Assembly (NCBI GenBank): GCA_044371675.1
Contig: JBILTF010000079.1
Span: 1 to 10,864 of the forward strand
DNA from: CAIZGX01 sp044371675
GTDB lineage: Bacteria; Bacteroidota; Bacteroidia; Flavobacteriales_D; Sanyastnellaceae
DNA: 10,864 nt
Reading direction: 5' to 3'
Part shown: piece after piece, positions 7,623 through 10,864 of the stretch
Layout of the letters: every line of letters starts with the position of its first letter
How positions within the stretch are numbered: position 1 is the stretch's first letter
Position numbers and translations under genes: made by a program
Notes under the pieces: generated by a model
Told to the model about the DNA's origin: nothing
Databases searched by the model: none
Seen by the model: only the letters and a program-made list of their open reading frames with translations

Positions 7623-7626
7623 TCCT

Positions 7627-8829
7627 ATGAGTACAACTCCAATCATAAACCCAAACGATCCGGAAAAGGATTATTCAATCCTGAACCTAGGTCCTACACA
7701 CCCTGCAACACACGGTATATTTCAGAACGTTCTAACCATGGACGGAGAAATGATTGTGAAAGCAGAACCTACTGTTGGATACATTCACAGAGCTTTTGAG
7801 AAATTGGCCGAACACCGTCCGTATGCTCAAATCACTCCAATCACCGACCGTCTGAACTACTGCTCCTCGCCTATTAACAATATGGGATGGCACATGACGG
7901 TTGAGAAATTGATCAACTGCGAAGTGCCGAAACGTGCGCAATACCTGCGTGTAATCATCATGGAGCTTTCGCGTATTGCCGATCACATTGTATGCGACAC
8001 CGTTATTGCGGTTGACTCGGGTGCAATGACCGGATTCCTTTACCTCTTCCAGTGGAGAGAAAAGATTTATGAAATTTTCGAAGAAGTTTGCGGTGCGCGT
8101 TTAACTACGAACATTGGTCGTATTGGCGGAATGGAAAGAGACTTCAACGAAAAAGCTTGGGCAAGATTAACAGCGTTTTTGAAAGAGTTTCCGAAAGCAT
8201 TGAAAGAGTTCGATGCATTGGTTACACGAAACAGAATCTTCGTAGATAGAACAGTGAACTGCGGACCTATCACCGCAGAGCGCGCATTAGCATGCGGATT
8301 CACAGGATCGAATCTTCGTGCAGCGGGTGTGGATTATGATGTTCGCATTGCAGCTCCTTATAGCTCATATGAAGATTTCGAATTTACTGTTCCTGTTGGA
8401 ACTACCGGAGACACCTACGATCGCTACGCTGTGCGTATGGCCGAGATGTGGGAAAGTATGAGCATCATTCAACAAGCCATAGACAAACTTCCTTCAGGAC
8501 CTATTCAAGCAGACGTTCCAGAATTTTTCCTTCCTGCAAAAGAATTGGTTTACAGCAGCATGGAAGCGTTAATCTATCACTTCAAAATTGTAATGGGTGA
8601 AACCGATATTCCAATTGGTGAAGTGTATCACGCTGTGGAAGGCGGAAACGGAGAATTGGGATTCTACTTGGTTAGCGACGGCGGAAGAACACCGTATCGC
8701 CTGCACTTCAGAAGACCTTGCTTTATATATTATCAAGCTTACCCAGAAATGATTACTGGATCAATGTTAAGCGATGCTATTCTTACGATGTCTAGCATGA
8801 ATGTTATTGCTGGAGAATTAGACGCATAA
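7627..8829 (+). CDS. nuoD: NADH-quinone oxidoreductase subunit D (49-kDa, quinone-site subunit)
   Basis: NuoD forms most of the quinone-binding chamber of complex I with NuoB and derives from the large subunit of NiFe hydrogenases. The product has 400 residues, the usual length for an unfused NuoD. The N-terminal signature is NLGPTHPATHG (20-30). H29 corresponds to the quinone-binding histidine (His38 of Thermus Nqo4) and Y78 in DRLNY to Tyr87 of that protein. GYIHRAFEKLAEHR (51-64) and the C-terminal GELGFYLVSDGG and DAILTMSSMNVIAGELD segments are also typical. An in-frame TTG at 7612, which would overlap nuoC by 11 bases, adds only five residues. I prefer ATG 7627, which lies 4 bases after the nuoC stop. 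nuoE follows after 12 bases. Confidence 0.97.
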   Translation: MSTTPIINPNDPEKDYSILNLGPTHPATHGIFQNVLTMDGEMIVKAEPTVGYIHRAFEKLAEHRPYAQITPITDRLNYCSSPINNMGWHMTVEKLINCEVPKRAQYLRVIIMELSRIADHIVCDTVIAVDSGAMTGFLYLFQWREKIYEIFEEVCGARLTTNIGRIGGMERDFNEKAWARLTAFLKEFPKALKEFDALVTRNRIFVDRTVNCGPITAERALACGFTGSNLRAAGVDYDVRIAAPYSSYEDFEFTVPVGTTGDTYDRYAVRMAEMWESMSIIQQAIDKLPSGPIQADVPEFFLPAKELVYSSMEALIYHFKIVMGETDIPIGEVYHAVEGGNGELGFYLVSDGGRTPYRLHFRRPCFIYYQAYPEMITGSMLSDAILTMSSMNVIAGELDA

Positions 8830-8841
8830 ATTTTGGACGAT

Positions 8842-9387
8842 ATGTCAGAAAAAACAATTTTAAAATTCAGTGACGAGACAGCCGCAATTGCTACGAAAAT
8901 TGTTGCGCGTTATCCTGAAGGTCGACACAAGTCGGCATTGATTCCTTTGCTTCATTTGGCGCAAGCTGAATTCGACGGATGGTTGAGTGTTCCTGCAATG
9001 GATTGCGTTGCTGAATTCCTTTCGATTCAACCGATTGAGGCATACGAAGTGGCTTCGTTCTACTCCATGTTCAATTTGAAGCCTGTTGGAAAATGTACGC
9101 TTGAAGTGTGCAGAACCAGCAGCTGTTGGTTGAGCGGTGCGGAAGACGTTGTTCGTCACATAGAAAAGAAACTCGGAATTAAAGAAGGTCAAACCACTGC
9201 AGACGGAATGTTCACTTTGAAAACCGTCGAGTGTTTGGGTTCTTGCGGAACAGCACCAATGCTTCAGTGCGGTGGTGACTACTACGAAAATCTAACGTTA
9301 GAGAAGACAGACAATTTGCTTGAAGCACTACGAGCCGAAGGAAAAGCGCGTGTTTACACGAACGATAATCCCGTTAACATAGACTAA
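8842..9387 (+). CDS. nuoE: NADH-quinone oxidoreductase subunit E (24-kDa, 2Fe-2S)
   Basis: NuoE carries the off-path 2Fe-2S cluster N1a next to the FMN of NuoF, in the NADH-input module. The product has 181 residues: an N-terminal helical part (about 1-80, with the conserved ASFYSMFNLKPVG stretch) and a thioredoxin-like 2Fe-2S domain. The four ligands show the family spacing, C90-x4-C95 (in CRTSSC) and C131-x3-C135 (in ECLGSCGTAPM). An in-frame TTG at 8833 would add three residues, but ATG 8842 is the better start. nuoF begins 3 bases after the stop. The protein is normal in length and motifs, and the identification is secure. Confidence 0.96.
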   Translation: MSEKTILKFSDETAAIATKIVARYPEGRHKSALIPLLHLAQAEFDGWLSVPAMDCVAEFLSIQPIEAYEVASFYSMFNLKPVGKCTLEVCRTSSCWLSGAEDVVRHIEKKLGIKEGQTTADGMFTLKTVECLGSCGTAPMLQCGGDYYENLTLEKTDNLLEALRAEGKARVYTNDNPVNID

Positions 9388-9390
9388 GCC

Positions 9391-10740
9391 ATGGGAAAGA
9401 AAATACTTTTAGCGAACGATCATATTGAAGGAATACGTTTCCTCGATACCTATCGCAAAAACGGCGGATACACTGCTCTTGAAAAAGCATTGAAGTCTAT
9501 GACGCCTGAGCAAATTGTTGAAGAAGTAAAAACTTCCGGTTTGCGTGGACGTGGTGGTGCAGGGTTTCCAACAGGAATGAAATGGAGTTTCCTTGCGAAG
9601 CCTGAAGGTGTTCCAAGATACGTCGTATGCAACGCCGACGAATCAGAGCCAGGAACGTTCAAAGACCGTTACCTCATGGAACGCATTCCTCATTTGTTAA
9701 TTGAAGGAATGATCTTATCGAGTTTCGCTCTCGGAGCTAAGACTTCATACATCTACATTCGTGGCGAGTATTTCTACGTTGCGCGCATTGTGGAACAGGC
9801 CATTGAAGAAGCCTACGCAGCCGGACTACTTGGAAAGAATATTTTAAATTCAGGATTCGATTTAGACTTGTATGTTCAAATCGGAGCAGGTGCATACATC
9901 TGCGGTGAAGAGACTGCGTTGCTTGAATCGCTTGAAGGAAAAAGAGGAAATCCTCGTATCAAACCTCCATTTCCTGCAATCGCTGGATTGTACGGTTGTC
10001 CTACCGTTGTAAACAACGTTGAAACCATAGCTGCCGTTGTTCCTATTGTGAATGAAGGCGGAGCGGCTTACGCTGCTGTTGGTATCGGGAACAGCAAGGG
10101 AACGAAATTGATTTCAGCATCTGGACACATTAACAAGCCTGGTGTTTACGAAATTGAATTGGGTGTTCCGGTTGAAGAGTTTATTTATTCAGATGAATAT
10201 TGCGGAGGAATTCGCAACGGGAAAAAATTGAAAGCGGTTGTTGCCGGTGGATCTTCTGTTCCGATTCTTCCAACCGAATTAATATTGAATACTGCTGCAG
10301 GCGAACCTCGTCTAATGTCTTATGAAAGTCTTGCCGATGGCGGATTTGCAACTGGAACCATGTTGGGTTCAGGCGGATTCATTGTTATGGACGAAGACAC
10401 TAGTATTGTAAAAAATCTATACACCTTCGCTCGTTTCTATCACCACGAAAGCTGCGGACAATGCAGCCCTTGTCGTGAAGGAACAGGTTGGATGGAAAAG
10501 ATCCTTCACAAAATTCTTCACGGACACGGAACATTGGCAGACGTTGATTTGCTATGGGATATTCAATCGAAGATTGAAGGAAAAACCATTTGTCCGCTTG
10601 GTGAAGCGGCTGCATGGCCTGTGGCTGCTGCCATTCGTCATTTCAGAAAAGAATTCGAAGATTTCATTCGCAACGGCGAGCACGTAAACGACGTGAAGCA
10701 CTATTACAGACTGAACAACCTTACTGCTCCCATTAACTAA
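9391..10740 (+). CDS. nuoF: NADH-quinone oxidoreductase subunit F (51-kDa, FMN/NADH-binding)
   Basis: NuoF oxidises NADH through bound FMN and hands electrons to the 4Fe-4S cluster N3, at the tip of the peripheral arm. The product has 449 residues, within the family's usual range. Motifs in order are the glycine-rich GRGGAGFPTGMKW (53-65) for NADH/FMN, CNADESEPGTFKDR, IRGEYFYVA, GAGAYICGEETALLESLEG (165-183) and GCPTVVNNVET. The N3 ligands are C355, C358 and C361 in SCGQCSPCREG, plus C401 in ICPLGEAAAWP. All are intact. It starts at ATG 3 bases after nuoE and ends 16 bases before nuoG. Its presence beside NuoE and NuoG argues for an NADH-dependent complex I rather than an 11-subunit form using another donor. 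Confidence 0.97.
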   Translation: MGKKILLANDHIEGIRFLDTYRKNGGYTALEKALKSMTPEQIVEEVKTSGLRGRGGAGFPTGMKWSFLAKPEGVPRYVVCNADESEPGTFKDRYLMERIPHLLIEGMILSSFALGAKTSYIYIRGEYFYVARIVEQAIEEAYAAGLLGKNILNSGFDLDLYVQIGAGAYICGEETALLESLEGKRGNPRIKPPFPAIAGLYGCPTVVNNVETIAAVVPIVNEGGAAYAAVGIGNSKGTKLISASGHINKPGVYEIELGVPVEEFIYSDEYCGGIRNGKKLKAVVAGGSSVPILPTELILNTAAGEPRLMSYESLADGGFATGTMLGSGGFIVMDEDTSIVKNLYTFARFYHHESCGQCSPCREGTGWMEKILHKILHGHGTLADVDLLWDIQSKIEGKTICPLGEAAAWPVAAAIRHFRKEFEDFIRNGEHVNDVKHYYRLNNLTAPIN

Positions 10741-10756
10741 TTGAAGAACTACTATT

Positions 10757-10864
10757 ATGGCTAAAGTTACCATAGACGGAATTGAAATTGAAGTGCCAGA
10801 TGGCACAACCATTCTTCAGGCTGCACGCATGATTGGTGGAGACATTGTTCCGCCAGCGATGTGT
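10757..10864 (+). CDS. nuoG: NADH-quinone oxidoreductase subunit G, 5' end only (cut by window edge)
   Basis: Thirty-six codons are visible, beginning MAKVTIDGIEIEVPDGTTIL and ending PPAMC at the window edge, with no stop. The pattern is the N-terminal 2Fe-2S ferredoxin-like domain of NuoG: a beta-hairpin, then an amphipathic helix (ILQAARMIG), then the first conserved cysteine (C36) of cluster N1b. NuoG carries several Fe-S clusters that relay electrons from NuoF to NuoI. Alone the fragment could be another 2Fe-2S ferredoxin-domain protein such as a formate dehydrogenase subunit, but its position directly after nuoF, 16 bases downstream, makes NuoG by far the best reading. Confidence 0.9.
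   Translation, partial: MAKVTIDGIEIEVPDGTTILQAARMIGGDIVPPAMC

Noticed and set aside
7612..7626. TTG start extending nuoD by five residues
   Set aside because: ATG 7627 is nearby, spaced normally after nuoC, and the extra residues do not resemble the family N-terminus.
8833..8841. TTG start extending nuoE by three residues
   Set aside because: ATG 8842 is the stronger codon and no ribosome-binding evidence favours the TTG.

Overview
The window is a block of core metabolic genes from a bacterium. All coding sequence lies on the + strand and is packed tightly. The protein sequences (long-form PurC, SucA and SucB type, separate NuoC and NuoD), the A-rich leaders without Shine-Dalgarno sequences, and two perfect TAnnTTTG promoter elements point to Bacteroidota. 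A member of the Flavobacteriales is my best guess, but that rank is inference from general resemblance only.

Layout: (1) 1-1919 holds the 3' three-quarters of ffh (signal recognition particle GTPase), cut by the left edge, and then purC (SAICAR synthase). Their stop and start codons share one base. (2) 1920-2006 is an 87-base intergenic region with an inverted repeat and a probable promoter. (3) 2007-6007 holds sucA and sucB, the E1 and E2 subunits of 2-oxoglutarate dehydrogenase, followed by a strong rho-independent terminator (6036-6062). (4) 6008-6165 contains that terminator, a second probable promoter and a small leader hairpin. (5) 6166 to the right edge is the start of a complex I operon, nuoA-nuoB-nuoC-nuoD-nuoE-nuoF and the first 36 codons of nuoG, with gaps between -1 and 21 bases. 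No stretch longer than 300 bases lacks a gene.

How the genes work together: SucAB oxidises 2-oxoglutarate in the TCA cycle. With E3 (lpd, not in the window) it produces succinyl-CoA and NADH. Complex I then oxidises NADH and passes electrons through FMN and Fe-S clusters to quinone. NuoE, NuoF and NuoG are the NADH-input module, NuoB, NuoC and NuoD belong to the peripheral quinone-reducing module, and NuoA is a membrane subunit. ffh and purC serve protein export and purine synthesis and look like unrelated neighbours.

All catalytic and cofactor residues I could check are present, and there are no frameshifts or mobile elements. I found no previously undescribed system. The most useful observations concern regulatory sites, start-codon choice and the presence of a complete NADH-input module. 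No RNA gene, CRISPR array, insertion sequence, attachment site or origin was seen.
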